64,000 nt of DNA from Acidisphaera sp. S103 (GCF_009765975.1 NZ_LMUJ01000064.1:156730-220729); one strand, 5' to 3'; shown: positions 26,280-35,068, counted from the first letter of the stretch. Made by a program: numbers and translations. Notes: generated from the sequence alone by a model not told the origin.

Positions 26280-27185
26280 TTACGGCTGCTTCTTTGCGAT
26301 CTTGGTGCCGCCCGCTTCCTCATAGAAGCGCAGCATTTCGTGGATGTCGCCGTTGCGGCCGAACCGTTCGATGCCCATGCGATAATTGCGCAGGATCAGC
26401 GGCGTCAGCGTCAGGTGCGCGAAACTGGCACCGGCCAGTTCCGCTGCCAGGGCCACGTCTTTTTCCATCAGCGCCATCGTGAAACGGGCCTCGAAATTGT
26501 CGGTGAGGATGTTGTTCGGGAATACCGCCAACGTTGCGCTGTTACGGCCGGAGGATTTGTTGATCATGTCCACCACGATGGCGGGATCGAGGCCGTTGGC
26601 GGCGGCGATGCCCACGGCTTCAAACGCCAGCAGCCGGTTGGCGGCGGACATCATGTTGTTCACCGCCTTCAACGTGTGGCCGGCGCCCAGCGGCCCGACA
26701 TGCGCGGTGTTCGGGCTGATCACGGACAGCACCGGCGCGACGCGGGCGTACTGCTCCGCCGAACCGCCGACCATGATGGCGATCGTTCCGGCGTCGGCGC
26801 CTTGCGGCCCGCCGCTGACCGGGGCGTCGATCAGGGTGATGCCGAGTTTCTCCAGATCAGCCGCCATGGCACGTGTGGCGACAGTGGCACCGGACGTCTG
26901 ATCGGCGATCAGGGCGCCCGGCTGCAGGCCGCGGATCAGGCCGTCGTTGTCGCCGAAAATCACCTCTTTCACCTGTGCCGACGTGGGCAGGCAGGTCAGC
27001 ACGATGTCGGATGCAGCCCCCACCTCGGCCGGCGAGGCGGCCACCGTCGCGCCTAGCGCGGCAAACGCCGCACACCGTTCCGGGGATAGGTCGAAAACGG
27101 TCAGCTTGTGCTCGCGCACCAGGCGACGGGCGAGCGCGCCACCCATCACGCCAAGGCCAATATAGCCGATGCGGGGTTTATCCAT
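26280..27185 (-). CDS. 3-hydroxyisobutyrate dehydrogenase family (beta-hydroxyacid) oxidoreductase
   Basis: A 301-residue NAD(P)-dependent beta-hydroxyacid dehydrogenase. The N-terminal Rossmann motif is IGYIGLGVMGGALARRL, the substrate loop is DAPVSGGPQGADAGTIAIMVGG, and the catalytic Lys is in GHTLKAVNNMM. Family members act on 3-hydroxyisobutyrate, tartronate semialdehyde, 6-phosphogluconate-like acids or related compounds. The start at 27185 was chosen because the 58-codon upstream extension runs through a palindromic intergenic repeat. It is the first gene of the minus-strand catabolic run and is divergent from the HD-domain gene. Confidence 0.88.
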   Translation of the reverse strand: MDKPRIGYIGLGVMGGALARRLVREHKLTVFDLSPERCAAFAALGATVAASPAEVGAASDIVLTCLPTSAQVKEVIFGDNDGLIRGLQPGALIADQTSGATVATRAMAADLEKLGITLIDAPVSGGPQGADAGTIAIMVGGSAEQYARVAPVLSVISPNTAHVGPLGAGHTLKAVNNMMSAANRLLAFEAVGIAAANGLDPAIVVDMINKSSGRNSATLAVFPNNILTDNFEARFTMALMEKDVALAAELAGASFAHLTLTPLILRNYRMGIERFGRNGDIHEMLRFYEEAGGTKIAKKQP

Positions 27186-27240
27186 GTGCCGGTTCCTCTC
27201 AGGTTCCGGCGCAGGGTAGTCGGGTCGGGGAAGCAAGGCG

Positions 27241-27424
27241 AGGGGCGCTGCCCCTTCGAACCCCGTCAAAGGCGGAGCCTTTGAAATCCATTTATTTTGG
27301 GATTGGGGTGGGGAGGGGCCAACTCGGTTGTTGCAACATCGACGTCGGCCCCTCCCCACCCCAATCCCAAAGTAGTGGTTCCAAGGGGCCTCGCCCCTTG
27401 GCGGGTCCAGGGCGGCGCCCTGGC
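27241..27424. repeat. Cluster of GC-rich hairpins including a perfect 25-base inverted repeat
   Basis: Bases 27296-27320 and 27347-27371 are a perfect 25-base inverted repeat with a 26-base loop. On the left lie the smaller hairpins AGGGGCGCTGCCCCTT and AAAGGCGGAGCCTTT; on the right lie CCAAGGGGCCTCGCCCCTTGG and CAGGGCGGCGCCCTGG. All fall inside the 284-base divergent gap between the genes starting at 27185 and 27470. Such stacked GC-rich hairpins are typical dispersed repeats of some alphaproteobacteria (recalled, not searched). Confidence 0.7.
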
Positions 27425-27469
27425 CTTTCTTCCCTCACCAAGCTACTCTGTCGTCCAGGGAGACAGCCA

Positions 27470-28231
27470 ATGAACGATACCCAAACGCTTTCGCAGCGCG
27501 CCGATGCCCTGGAAGACAAGATGAGCCGGGAGCTGGACCATATCGTCATCAAGTCGCGGCTCTACAGCATGGCCGAGGGCGACATGGGTCCGCCGGCCAA
27601 TGCCAATGCCCTGATGGCCAAGAACCCGAATGCGCGGGTGCTGATGGGCGACGACCCGCGGCTGCCGGCAATGCCGGAAAAGCCGACCCTGATGGACTTT
27701 TTCAAATACCGCTTTGGACCGGCGGCGCACCTGCTGCAAAGTGCTCGGCACGCGGTCAAGGCCGGGCTGCCGGACAACATGGTGCTGGCCTGCCTGCTGC
27801 ATGATATCTCGACGATCGGCTTCATCCGCGGCGACCATGGCTACTGGGGTGCGCAACTGGTGGAACCCTATGTCGATGAGGAAGTGACCTGGGCCATCAG
27901 GGCGCACCAGGTGCTGCGGTTCTATCCCGATGCGTCGGTGGGTTATGAGTATCCGCAAGCCTACATCAAGGCTTTTGGCGCCGACTATCAGCCCGACCCG
28001 TATGTCGAGGATGACTACAACCGGATGCGCAACCATAAATGGTATATGTCGGGCCGGATGATCACGGTGCACGATATCTACTCGTTCGATCCGAATGTCG
28101 TGGTGGAGCTTGAGGAATTCACCGATGTGATCGGGCGGAATTTCCGCCAGCCGGAACAGGGGCTGGGGTTCGACAACAGCCCGGTGGCGCATATGTGGCG
28201 AGCAATGATCCGTCCGGCGAAGTATCTGTAG
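27470..28231 (+). CDS. HD-domain protein, possible mixed-valent diiron oxygenase relative
   Basis: A 253-residue protein with an HD-type metal site: HLLQSARHAVKAG, CLLHDISTIGF (the HD pair), GDHGYWGAQLVEPYVDEEV and AIRAHQVLRFYPD. This spacing resembles the PhnZ/TmpB phosphonate oxygenases and myo-inositol oxygenase more than nucleotide phosphohydrolases; that is inference from pattern memory. The C-terminal part is rich in Tyr and acidic residues and unlike either. The ATG at 27470 follows AGGGAGA. The amidohydrolase follows four bases downstream, so both are likely in one transcript. Confidence 0.68.
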   Translation: MNDTQTLSQRADALEDKMSRELDHIVIKSRLYSMAEGDMGPPANANALMAKNPNARVLMGDDPRLPAMPEKPTLMDFFKYRFGPAAHLLQSARHAVKAGLPDNMVLACLLHDISTIGFIRGDHGYWGAQLVEPYVDEEVTWAIRAHQVLRFYPDASVGYEYPQAYIKAFGADYQPDPYVEDDYNRMRNHKWYMSGRMITVHDIYSFDPNVVVELEEFTDVIGRNFRQPEQGLGFDNSPVAHMWRAMIRPAKYL

Positions 28232-28235
28232 CGTC

Positions 28236-29051
28236 ATGCTGATCGTCGATGCGCAGATCCACATCTGGGAAAAGGGAACGCCACCGGCGCATCACCGGCA
28301 GGAACCGTTTTCCATGCAGCAAGCGCTCGCCGGCATGGATGAGGCGGGGGTAGACCGAGCGGTGATTCAGCCGCCGATGTGGGACCCGGATTCGAATGAA
28401 TTGGCGGTCGAGGCAGTGCGTGCGAATCCGGATCGTTTCGCCATCCTGGGGTGGTTTCCGGTGGAACGGCCGGAAAGCCGACGCCTGGTGGACACATGGA
28501 AAAGCCGGCCCGGCATGTTGGGTTTGCGCTTCTACTTCGTGCAGCCGCATGAGCGGACTTGGCCGACCGACGGCACGCTCGACTGGCTGTGGCCGGCGGC
28601 GGAGCGAGCCGGCGTGCCGGTGTCGCTGGCGGCGGCGACGTTCCTGCCGCTGGTCGGGCAGATCGCCGAACGGCATCCAGGATTGAAACTGATCATCGAC
28701 CATCTGGGCGTTCCGCGCGCCACCAAGGCACCGGAGTCCTATCGGTATCAGCCGGAATTGCTTGCGCTGGCGCGGTATCCGAACATCGCCGTCAAGGCGA
28801 CGGGCCAGGCGGGCTATGCCATCGACGAATATCCGTTCCGGGGTATTCATACGCACCTGCACCGCGTGTTCGATGCGTTCGGACCGGAGCGGATGTTCTG
28901 GGGGACGGATATCACTCGGATGTCGTGCTCCTGGCGGCAATGCGTCACGCTGTTTACGGAGGAACTGCCCTGGCTGTCCGGGCGTGACCTAGAGCTGGTG
29001 ATGGGACGAGCGTTCTGCGATTGGATCGGCTGGGATCTGCCGCCGGCGTGA
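28236..29051 (+). CDS. Amidohydrolase family 2 protein, paralogue of 21377-22204
   Basis: A 271-residue TIM-barrel amidohydrolase. It begins LIVDAQIHIWEKG (QxH in place of HxH), has MWDPDSNELAVEAVRANPDRFAILGWFP, IIDHLGVPRA and the C-terminal MFWGTDITRMSCSWRQCVTLFTEELPWL, nearly the same as in the paralogue at 21.4 kb. Likely a lactonase- or decarboxylase-like hydrolase working with the HD-domain protein four bases upstream. Its stop codon overlaps the GTG start of the phosphopantetheinyl transferase gene by the bases GTGA, linking the catabolic and biosynthetic halves of the window. Confidence 0.82.
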   Translation: MLIVDAQIHIWEKGTPPAHHRQEPFSMQQALAGMDEAGVDRAVIQPPMWDPDSNELAVEAVRANPDRFAILGWFPVERPESRRLVDTWKSRPGMLGLRFYFVQPHERTWPTDGTLDWLWPAAERAGVPVSLAAATFLPLVGQIAERHPGLKLIIDHLGVPRATKAPESYRYQPELLALARYPNIAVKATGQAGYAIDEYPFRGIHTHLHRVFDAFGPERMFWGTDITRMSCSWRQCVTLFTEELPWLSGRDLELVMGRAFCDWIGWDLPPA

Positions 29052-29728
29052 AACTGGGCCTGTTCCTGACTGCTGTTTCTGCGGATGACGACCGTTACGT
29101 CGCGGGCTTGCTCGATCGGCTGGACGACGCGGAACGGACGCGTGCCGCCCATTTCGCCTTCGATCGGGACCGGCGGACGTATGTTGTCGCGCATGCGCTG
29201 TTGCGGCATGCGTTGGACTTGCAGGCGGGTGCTCGGCCGTGGCGGTTCGTGGCGGATGCCTATGGGAAGCCGCATCTTGATCCGCCGTGCGACGATATCC
29301 GGTTCAGCCTGTCGCACACCAATGGGATGGTGGCGGTCGCTCTGGCGCAGGGACAGGACGTTGGGGTGGATGTCGAGGCTGCCGGCCGCGATCCGGATGA
29401 GGCCGCTCTCGCGTCGCTCGCGCTGGCGCCGGAGGAAGTCGCCGATCTCGATGGGTTCGCTGACCGGCGTGGGCGCTTGCTGCAGCTTTGGGTCGCCAAG
29501 GAGGCGCTGGCCAAGGCCATTGGCGAGGGATTGTCGTTGCCGCTGCAACAAGTCGTGCTGCGGGGCAATCCGTTGCGTGTGGAGGCGATGCCGGATGGCT
29601 ATGGCGCGGCGTCGACGTGGTGGCTGCGCACCGAATGGCTAGGCACGCATTGGCTGGCGTTGGCAGCGGGGTGCGCGCCATCGGATGTGGAGTGGGCAGA
29701 ACTATCCGTTGCCGACCTGGTCGGATAA
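29048..29728 (+). CDS. Sfp-type 4'-phosphopantetheinyl transferase
   Basis: A 226-residue enzyme that attaches the phosphopantetheine arm of CoA to the ACP and PCP domains of the nearby PKS/NRPS. Family motifs are RFSLSHTNGMVAVAL, VGVDVEAAGRD (Mg-binding Asp108 and Glu110) and WVAKEALAKAIGEGL (Lys151, Glu152). Length and motif spacing match the Sfp/EntD group. The GTG at 29048 overlaps the preceding stop by four bases; an in-frame ATG nine codons upstream is possible. Its 3' end overlaps the convergent exporter gene by 27 bases. It should activate all carrier domains of the cluster. Confidence 0.92.
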   Translation: MKLGLFLTAVSADDDRYVAGLLDRLDDAERTRAAHFAFDRDRRTYVVAHALLRHALDLQAGARPWRFVADAYGKPHLDPPCDDIRFSLSHTNGMVAVALAQGQDVGVDVEAAGRDPDEAALASLALAPEEVADLDGFADRRGRLLQLWVAKEALAKAIGEGLSLPLQQVVLRGNPLRVEAMPDGYGAASTWWLRTEWLGTHWLALAAGCAPSDVEWAELSVADLVG

Positions 29729-31381
29729 GGACGGTGTGACTTCCCGCAACTGCCCTTCGTCCATCACCAACCGGCGGTCCGCCGCGTCGAAGTAGTCGTC
29801 GTCATGGGTCACGGCGAGAATGGTCAGGCCCTCGGCCCGCAGCGCGGGCAGGATTTCCCGGTAGAACCGGCGGCGGAATTCGGGGTCCTGGTCGGCGGCG
29901 AATTCGTCCAACACCAGCACGGGTCGGCGTTCCAGCAGGGCAACGACCAGGGCGAGGCGCTTGCGCTGGCCGGTGGACAGCGCGGTGGTGCTGAACCCCC
30001 CGTCGCGCACGGTGACGATGCCCTCCAGATCGACCGAGGCGATCAGGTCTCGGGCGCGCGCCATGTCCTCCGGCGGGACGCCCCACAGTCGCGGCGACAG
30101 ATGAAAGTCCGAGAACACCACGGCCATCATTTCGCGCAGCGCGATGTCGCCGGGTGCCAGCGTCCGCCCGTTCAGCGCGACCACGCCGGCCATCGGCGGA
30201 TACAGGCCGGCCAGCACCTTGATCAGCGTGCTCTTCCCTGCCCCGTTGCCGCCGGACAGGAACATCACCTGCCCTCGCGACAGTTCGAAGTCGATCGGGC
30301 CGATACCGAAACCCGGACTGCCGTCGGCTGCCTGGTGACGGAAGGTGACGCCGCGGAGCGCGAGGCTTTCGAACTCAGGTGGCGGTGGTTCGGCTTCGGG
30401 TTCGGCGTGCGGTTCGGGTTCGACCGGCAGCAGTGACAGTTGGTGTTGCAGGGTCAGCAGGCGATCGGCGGCGGCCTCGGCGAACGCCACCGTCGTTACG
30501 CCTTGCAACAGGTTACCGATCGCGCCCAGGACGAACAGCAGCACCATGGTCGCCTTGGCCACCGTGGGGCCGCCCAGCCCATAGCGCGGCAGGATCCAGA
30601 TCATCGCGCCCAGCAGCAGGAAGAACATCATCTGGCCGAACAGCGTCATGCCGCCGATGCCCTCCTGCGCCAGCCGCCGTGTGCCAGCCGCTCGGGCGCT
30701 CATGCCGTCGACATGGGCGCGTAAGGCGATGCTCATGGCGGCGTTCTGTTTCAACTGGGCGGATCCGCGCAGCGCGTCCTCCAGTCCTTCCAGGGTTTCC
30801 TGGTCCTGCTTGCCGGCCTCGGCCAAGGCGGCGCCCATCAGGCGCAGCCGGCGCAGGTAGGCGAAGGCGGCCAGCGTCACCCCCAGCGTACCAAGGGCGA
30901 AGGCGGTGGTGGACAGCAGGAATAGGTAGATCACCGCGAACAGCAGTTGCAACGCCGCCTGGGCACCGCTGACCACCGGCACCGCGGCAGCCGAGATCGT
31001 CTGCACATCGCCCGCCAGCACGCTGACCAGACGGGCCCGGCCGAACCGCTCGAAGGTGGCGAGGTCGGTGCGGGCGACGCGGTCCAGAAGGTTCAGCCGC
31101 AGGCGGGACAGGATGCCCTCGACTTCCCGTTCAGTGACCTTGGCGACGCGGATCTGGCCGACGGCGTAGACGGCGACGGCGCCCAGCAGCAGCGCAAGCT
31201 GGCCCAGCGGATGACTGGCGCCACCGCGGCCCACGGTGCCGAGCACGCCCAGGATCGCGGCGTTGGCCAGGCCGGCAATGGCTGACAGCAGCAGCAGCGG
31301 CCTTGGGCGTGCGCGCAGTTCCGGGCCGATTAGTTGCCACAGCCGCGACACTGGGCGCCTGGCCTCCGCCGGGTCGGTCAC
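29702..31381 (-). CDS. Cyclic-peptide-type ABC exporter (SyrD/PvdE-like), copy 2
   Basis: A 559-residue half-transporter with six predicted helices in the first 300 residues and a C-terminal ATPase. Walker A is GGNGAGKST, the signature is LSTGQRKRLALV, and Walker B is VLVLDEFAADQDP. The FSDFHLF segment in place of a Q-loop, and the ADQDP after Walker B, are diagnostic of the SyrD/PvdE cyclic-peptide/siderophore exporter family (TIGR01194 type). It would move a peptide product or precursor to the periplasm. Last gene of the minus-strand accessory operon, three bases after the thioesterase. Confidence 0.9.
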   Translation of the reverse strand: MTDPAEARRPVSRLWQLIGPELRARPRPLLLLSAIAGLANAAILGVLGTVGRGGASHPLGQLALLLGAVAVYAVGQIRVAKVTEREVEGILSRLRLNLLDRVARTDLATFERFGRARLVSVLAGDVQTISAAAVPVVSGAQAALQLLFAVIYLFLLSTTAFALGTLGVTLAAFAYLRRLRLMGAALAEAGKQDQETLEGLEDALRGSAQLKQNAAMSIALRAHVDGMSARAAGTRRLAQEGIGGMTLFGQMMFFLLLGAMIWILPRYGLGGPTVAKATMVLLFVLGAIGNLLQGVTTVAFAEAAADRLLTLQHQLSLLPVEPEPHAEPEAEPPPPEFESLALRGVTFRHQAADGSPGFGIGPIDFELSRGQVMFLSGGNGAGKSTLIKVLAGLYPPMAGVVALNGRTLAPGDIALREMMAVVFSDFHLSPRLWGVPPEDMARARDLIASVDLEGIVTVRDGGFSTTALSTGQRKRLALVVALLERRPVLVLDEFAADQDPEFRRRFYREILPALRAEGLTILAVTHDDDYFDAADRRLVMDEGQLREVTPSLSDQVGNG

Positions 31382-31384
31382 GGA

Positions 31385-32161
31385 TCAGCCATCCCGGCCG
31401 TATTGATGCAGCGCCTCGGTCACACGGGCCACGACCTGGGCGCGCGCCGTATCGGTGAAAAAATGGCCGCCGGGCAGCGTGGCGACACGCGACGGTCCGG
31501 TGGTGCAGGCGGACCAGGCCGCCAGTCCCTCCGGCGTCGTCTCGGCATCGGTCTCGCCGCCCAGTACCACGATCGGGCAGGCCAAGGGCGGCGGGGCGGC
31601 CGGCCGGTATTCGCCCACCAAGGTGAAATCCGCCCGCAACATCGGCAGCACCAGATCGAGCAGTTCGCGATTTTGCAGAACCTCCGGCGGGGTACCGTTC
31701 AGGCGCTTCAACCCCTCGAGGAATTCCGGTTCCGCCAGGGTGTGCAGGCTGGGCTTGCGCCGGGGCAGATGTGGTGCCTCCCGCCCCGACGCGATCAGCA
31801 GGAAGGGTTGGGGCAGACCGAGGTCACCCAGTCGCAGCGCCAGGGCATGGGCGATGCACGACCCCATGCTGTGGCCGAACAGCGCGAAGGGACGATCGAG
31901 CAGCGGACGCAGCGCGGGCACCAGTGCATCCAGCAGCGTGTCCATGCGAGCGATCGCCGGTTCGGAAAACCGCCGTTCCCGCCCCGGCAGTTGGACGGGC
32001 CGGACGTCCATGTCGGGCGGCATCATCGCCGGCCACAGGCGGTAGGTGTTGGCGCCGCCGCCGGCATGCGGCAGCAGGAACAGGCGGAGCCGCCGCTGGC
32101 CTGGGCGCGGGTCCGTCACGATCCAGCGTTCGGTCGTGGCATTAATGGCGTGTTGGGACAT
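31385..32161 (-). CDS. Type II thioesterase (GrsT-like)
   Basis: A 258-residue alpha/beta hydrolase of the external editing thioesterase family. LRLFLLPHAGGGANTYRLWP forms the first strand and oxyanion part, GHSMGS holds the catalytic Ser, and LPGGHFF the catalytic His; the Asp is expected near VVLGGETD. Such proteins remove wrong acyl groups from PKS/NRPS carrier domains. The ATG at 32161 overlaps the end of the SPFH gene by 20 bases. Its place in the exporter operon ties that operon to the assembly line on the other strand. Confidence 0.9.
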   Translation of the reverse strand: MSQHAINATTERWIVTDPRPGQRRLRLFLLPHAGGGANTYRLWPAMMPPDMDVRPVQLPGRERRFSEPAIARMDTLLDALVPALRPLLDRPFALFGHSMGSCIAHALALRLGDLGLPQPFLLIASGREAPHLPRRKPSLHTLAEPEFLEGLKRLNGTPPEVLQNRELLDLVLPMLRADFTLVGEYRPAAPPPLACPIVVLGGETDAETTPEGLAAWSACTTGPSRVATLPGGHFFTDTARAQVVARVTEALHQYGRDG

Positions 32162-33227
32162 CGGACGGCACGTGGGTTGAGAATGGCAGCGACATGCCCT
32201 CGGTCGGCAGCGACGGCAATGCACCCTGGGACGGCGCCGGATCGGCCTTGCCGCCACCGCCGGGCAGGTTGGGCGCGGCCGGTTCGCCGGGGTTGGCGTT
32301 GCCGGGGTCGGTCCCGGCTGTCGGGGCGTTGGTGGACGCGCCGGCGGCGGGTGAATCGCCCGATGGGTTCAGGATGATCGGCAACCCGTCCTTGCCGCCG
32401 ACAATCACGAGACGGCTGCCGGGCGACTGCGCCAGGCGCAAGGTCGCGTCGATACCCAGCCAGCGCAGATAGGGTTCGGTCAGGTTGGCGCCGACGATCT
32501 GCTGGAAGTCGCGGATACCGGTGGCCTCGATGCGTTTGCGCTGGGCCTCCAGCCGTTCGCGGTCGAGCCGGTAGACGTATTCCAGCGCCGCCTGGTGCTG
32601 GATCATCTTGCGGTCGATCGATGCCTGCAGATCGGGCGGCAGGGTGACGCGGCGGATCAGCACGTTGCTCAACAGGACCATGCGCAATGTCTGGTCGCCG
32701 GCCGGCACCATTCCGGCACCCAGGGCATTGACGGATTCAACGACCTGCCGCTGGATCTCATCCCGCTGCTGGCCGTATAGCGTCTCGGTGGAAAACCGGC
32801 TCATGACGGAACGAAGCGCGGCGCCGATCACCGGCCTGACCAACACGTTCAGATAATTCGGGCCGACATATTTGTGCAGCAGACCGGTGTCCGGCACCAC
32901 GATCTTGTAGAGGAACGACACCTGGGCGACGACGTTGATGCCGTCGGACGACAGCGCGCTGTAGTCGCCGGTGTCGGTCTGCGTACGGGCGTTGTAGATG
33001 TAGTCGATGTTCCAGGGCCATTTGACATGGGTGCCCTCGAGATAGACGTAGTCGGTCACGGTGCCGCCGCCGAACCGGCTCCAGATCACCGCGACCTCGC
33101 CCGGCCGCACGGTGAAGACGGTGAACGGCAGGATGCCCGCCACCGCGACGAAGACCAGCAGCAACGCCAGCGCGATGTTGAGCGCATAGCGTTCCAGGTA
33201 GTCGTCCAACCAGGCAAGCGACTTCAA
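32142..33227 (-). CDS. SPFH/Band 7 (prohibitin-like) membrane protein
   Basis: A 361-residue protein with one N-terminal membrane helix (about residues 16-38), followed by an SPFH domain starting FTVRPGEVAVIWSRFGGGTV. It continues through GINVVAQVSFLYKIV and NVLVRPVIGAALRSVMSRFSTETLYG to a helical stretch, LDRERLEAQRKRIEATGIRDFQQIVG. The C-terminal 75 residues are Pro/Gly/Ala-rich and probably disordered. SPFH proteins form large rings or scaffolds on membranes. It sits between the two genes for exporter copy 1 and thioesterase, overlapping both, which is unusual for a PKS/NRPS cluster. Role: perhaps a scaffold or self-protection factor. Confidence 0.85.
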   Translation of the reverse strand: MKSLAWLDDYLERYALNIALALLLVFVAVAGILPFTVFTVRPGEVAVIWSRFGGGTVTDYVYLEGTHVKWPWNIDYIYNARTQTDTGDYSALSSDGINVVAQVSFLYKIVVPDTGLLHKYVGPNYLNVLVRPVIGAALRSVMSRFSTETLYGQQRDEIQRQVVESVNALGAGMVPAGDQTLRMVLLSNVLIRRVTLPPDLQASIDRKMIQHQAALEYVYRLDRERLEAQRKRIEATGIRDFQQIVGANLTEPYLRWLGIDATLRLAQSPGSRLVIVGGKDGLPIILNPSGDSPAAGASTNAPTAGTDPGNANPGEPAAPNLPGGGGKADPAPSQGALPSLPTEGMSLPFSTHVPSDVPTRH

Positions 33228-34855
33228 GCGGCGGCCTCCGGCGATCGTGGCGGCCCGTCCGGTGTGGTCGGCATCAGACGGCCGTCACGCAGGATGTAGC
33301 ATTGGTCCGCGACCGCAAAGTATCGCGAATCATGCGTCGCGCACAGCACCGCGCATTGCCGGGTCCGAAGCTCCGGCAGGATGTGTTCGTAGAAGCGGCG
33401 GCGGAAGGCCGGATCCTGGTCGGCCGCCCATTCGTCGAGGATGACGATCGGCGGTGCGGCGAGCAGCAGCGACACCATGGCGAGACGTTTGCGCTGGCCG
33501 CCAGACAGGGCGACGGTATCCCACGATCCGTCCGGTAGCAGCGCGACCTTGCCGGTCAGGCCGTAGTCCTCCAGCAGCGCGGCGACATGGGCGGGATCGC
33601 GGGCCAGGCCGTAGGGACGGCGGAACAGATGCGGGTCCGAGGGGATGACGCCGATGCCGTCGCGGTAGGTTTGCAGGTTGTCGGCGGTCACCGTCTCGCC
33701 CCGGCACGATACCGTGCCGGTTTCGGGCAGCAGCAGGCCGCTGATCAACCTCAGCAGCGTGGATTTGCCAGAGCCGTTGCCGCCGGTGATGAACACGATC
33801 TGGCCGGCGGCGATGCGAAGGTCCAAGGGGCCGAGCTGAAAGAGCGGCCGGCCGGCGGCGTCTCGCCAGGTGTAGGTGGCGGCGTGGACCTCCAGCTCGG
33901 CCGGGCCATTGGGCAATGGTGCCTGGCCGGCCTGTTCCGGTGGCAGGCGGGCCGCCAGTTGGGCCAGGCTTTCGGCGGCTTCGTCGGCGGCGGACAGGAT
34001 CGGGATGCCTTGCACCAGCAGGCTGATGCTGCCGGCGGCGAACAGCAGCGCGGTCACGGTCTGGCGTTGCGCCGACGGATCGATCACCGTCACCAGCGGC
34101 AGGCCGAACACAAGCAGGGCCAGGGCAAGGTAGACGCCGGTCTGCACCGCCACGGCGCCGGCCGCGGCGCGTCCGCCGACCGCGGCCTTGGCGTCCGCGA
34201 TGACGTCGCTGGCAGCGGTGATGCCGCCCAGTTGGGCGTGGCGGCGGCGTGATGAAACCTTCGCCTCCTTGAAGCCGTCCAGCAGGCCGGTGACGTCCGC
34301 CAGCAGCATCCGTTCCTGACCGACGGCGGAATCGAGGGCGGCTCGGTCCTGCGTGGTGCGCCATGAGGTAAAGATCGCCAGCAGCACCCCGGTTGCCCCC
34401 AGGACGGCGAATTCCAGCGGCGACAGCCACAGCAGGTAGATCAGGGTGAAGAACAGCAGGATCGCCGCCTGCGATGCCAAGGTCAGCGCGGTCGCCGCCT
34501 GGCTGATGGCCTGGGTGTCGCGGGTGACGGCGGCATAGGCCTCGGCGGGCTGTAACCGGCCGAGCGCGCCGTAGTCGGCGTTGCGGACGCGGTCGAGCAG
34601 TTGCATGCGCAGATGATGGACGACTTGCTCGATCTCACGCGCGGAGCCGCGGACGACACCGCGTTGGGCGATGACGTAGATGATCACCGCCAGGACGAAT
34701 AGCGCCAACCGCCGGTGGGTCGCCTCACCCGAGGAAACGGTGTGGCTGGCGACCGCCATAACCAGGGCGTTGCCGAGACCGGCGACGCCGGACAGCACGG
34801 CCAGGCGCACGAGGCGCCGACCGGACTGCTCTTGCAGCAGGGCCAGGAGTGCCAT
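33224..34855 (-). CDS. Cyclic-peptide-type ABC exporter (SyrD/PvdE-like), copy 1
   Basis: A 543-residue half-transporter of the same family as the protein at 29702-31381. It has six hydrophobic segments in the first 300 residues, Walker A GGNGSGKST, signature LSGGQRKRLAMV and Walker B IVILDEWAADQDP. The IPSDPHLF segment replaces the usual Q-loop. The two exporters share family motifs but differ clearly in sequence, so they may form a heterodimer or export different intermediates. It overlaps the SPFH gene by four bases and follows the 68-residue membrane protein by six bases. Confidence 0.9.
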   Translation of the reverse strand: MALLALLQEQSGRRLVRLAVLSGVAGLGNALVMAVASHTVSSGEATHRRLALFVLAVIIYVIAQRGVVRGSAREIEQVVHHLRMQLLDRVRNADYGALGRLQPAEAYAAVTRDTQAISQAATALTLASQAAILLFFTLIYLLWLSPLEFAVLGATGVLLAIFTSWRTTQDRAALDSAVGQERMLLADVTGLLDGFKEAKVSSRRRHAQLGGITAASDVIADAKAAVGGRAAAGAVAVQTGVYLALALLVFGLPLVTVIDPSAQRQTVTALLFAAGSISLLVQGIPILSAADEAAESLAQLAARLPPEQAGQAPLPNGPAELEVHAATYTWRDAAGRPLFQLGPLDLRIAAGQIVFITGGNGSGKSTLLRLISGLLLPETGTVSCRGETVTADNLQTYRDGIGVIPSDPHLFRRPYGLARDPAHVAALLEDYGLTGKVALLPDGSWDTVALSGGQRKRLAMVSLLLAAPPIVILDEWAADQDPAFRRRFYEHILPELRTRQCAVLCATHDSRYFAVADQCYILRDGRLMPTTPDGPPRSPEAAA

Positions 34856-34861
34856 ACCGGC

Positions 34862-35068
34862 TCAGCGCGACTGCTGGGACGTGGACACTCGCGGCGTAGG
34901 GACCTTGGGGCCGAGGAGGTAGAGCGCCGCTAGCACGATCGGCGGCGTCAGCACCACGGCGAGTACCGTCGTCAGGACGAATCCACCGCGCCGATAGCGC
35001 CCACACAGTCCGACCGCGAGGCATACCAGTCCGTAGCCGACAGCGATGAGCGCAGGCGATACCCCCAT
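34862..35068 (-). CDS. Small membrane protein, 68 residues
   Basis: Two hydrophobic helices (about residues 4-22 and 28-52) flank a short RYRR loop, followed by a polar C-terminal tail. No family is recognised. The ATG at 35068 has GAAAGGG upstream, and the gene is spaced 18 bases after the DUF697 gene and six bases before an exporter gene, so it is a real operon member. It could be a small subunit of the exporter or of the SPFH/DUF697 membrane assembly. Confidence 0.7.
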   Translation of the reverse strand: MGVSPALIAVGYGLVCLAVGLCGRYRRGGFVLTTVLAVVLTPPIVLAALYLLGPKVPTPRVSTSQQSR

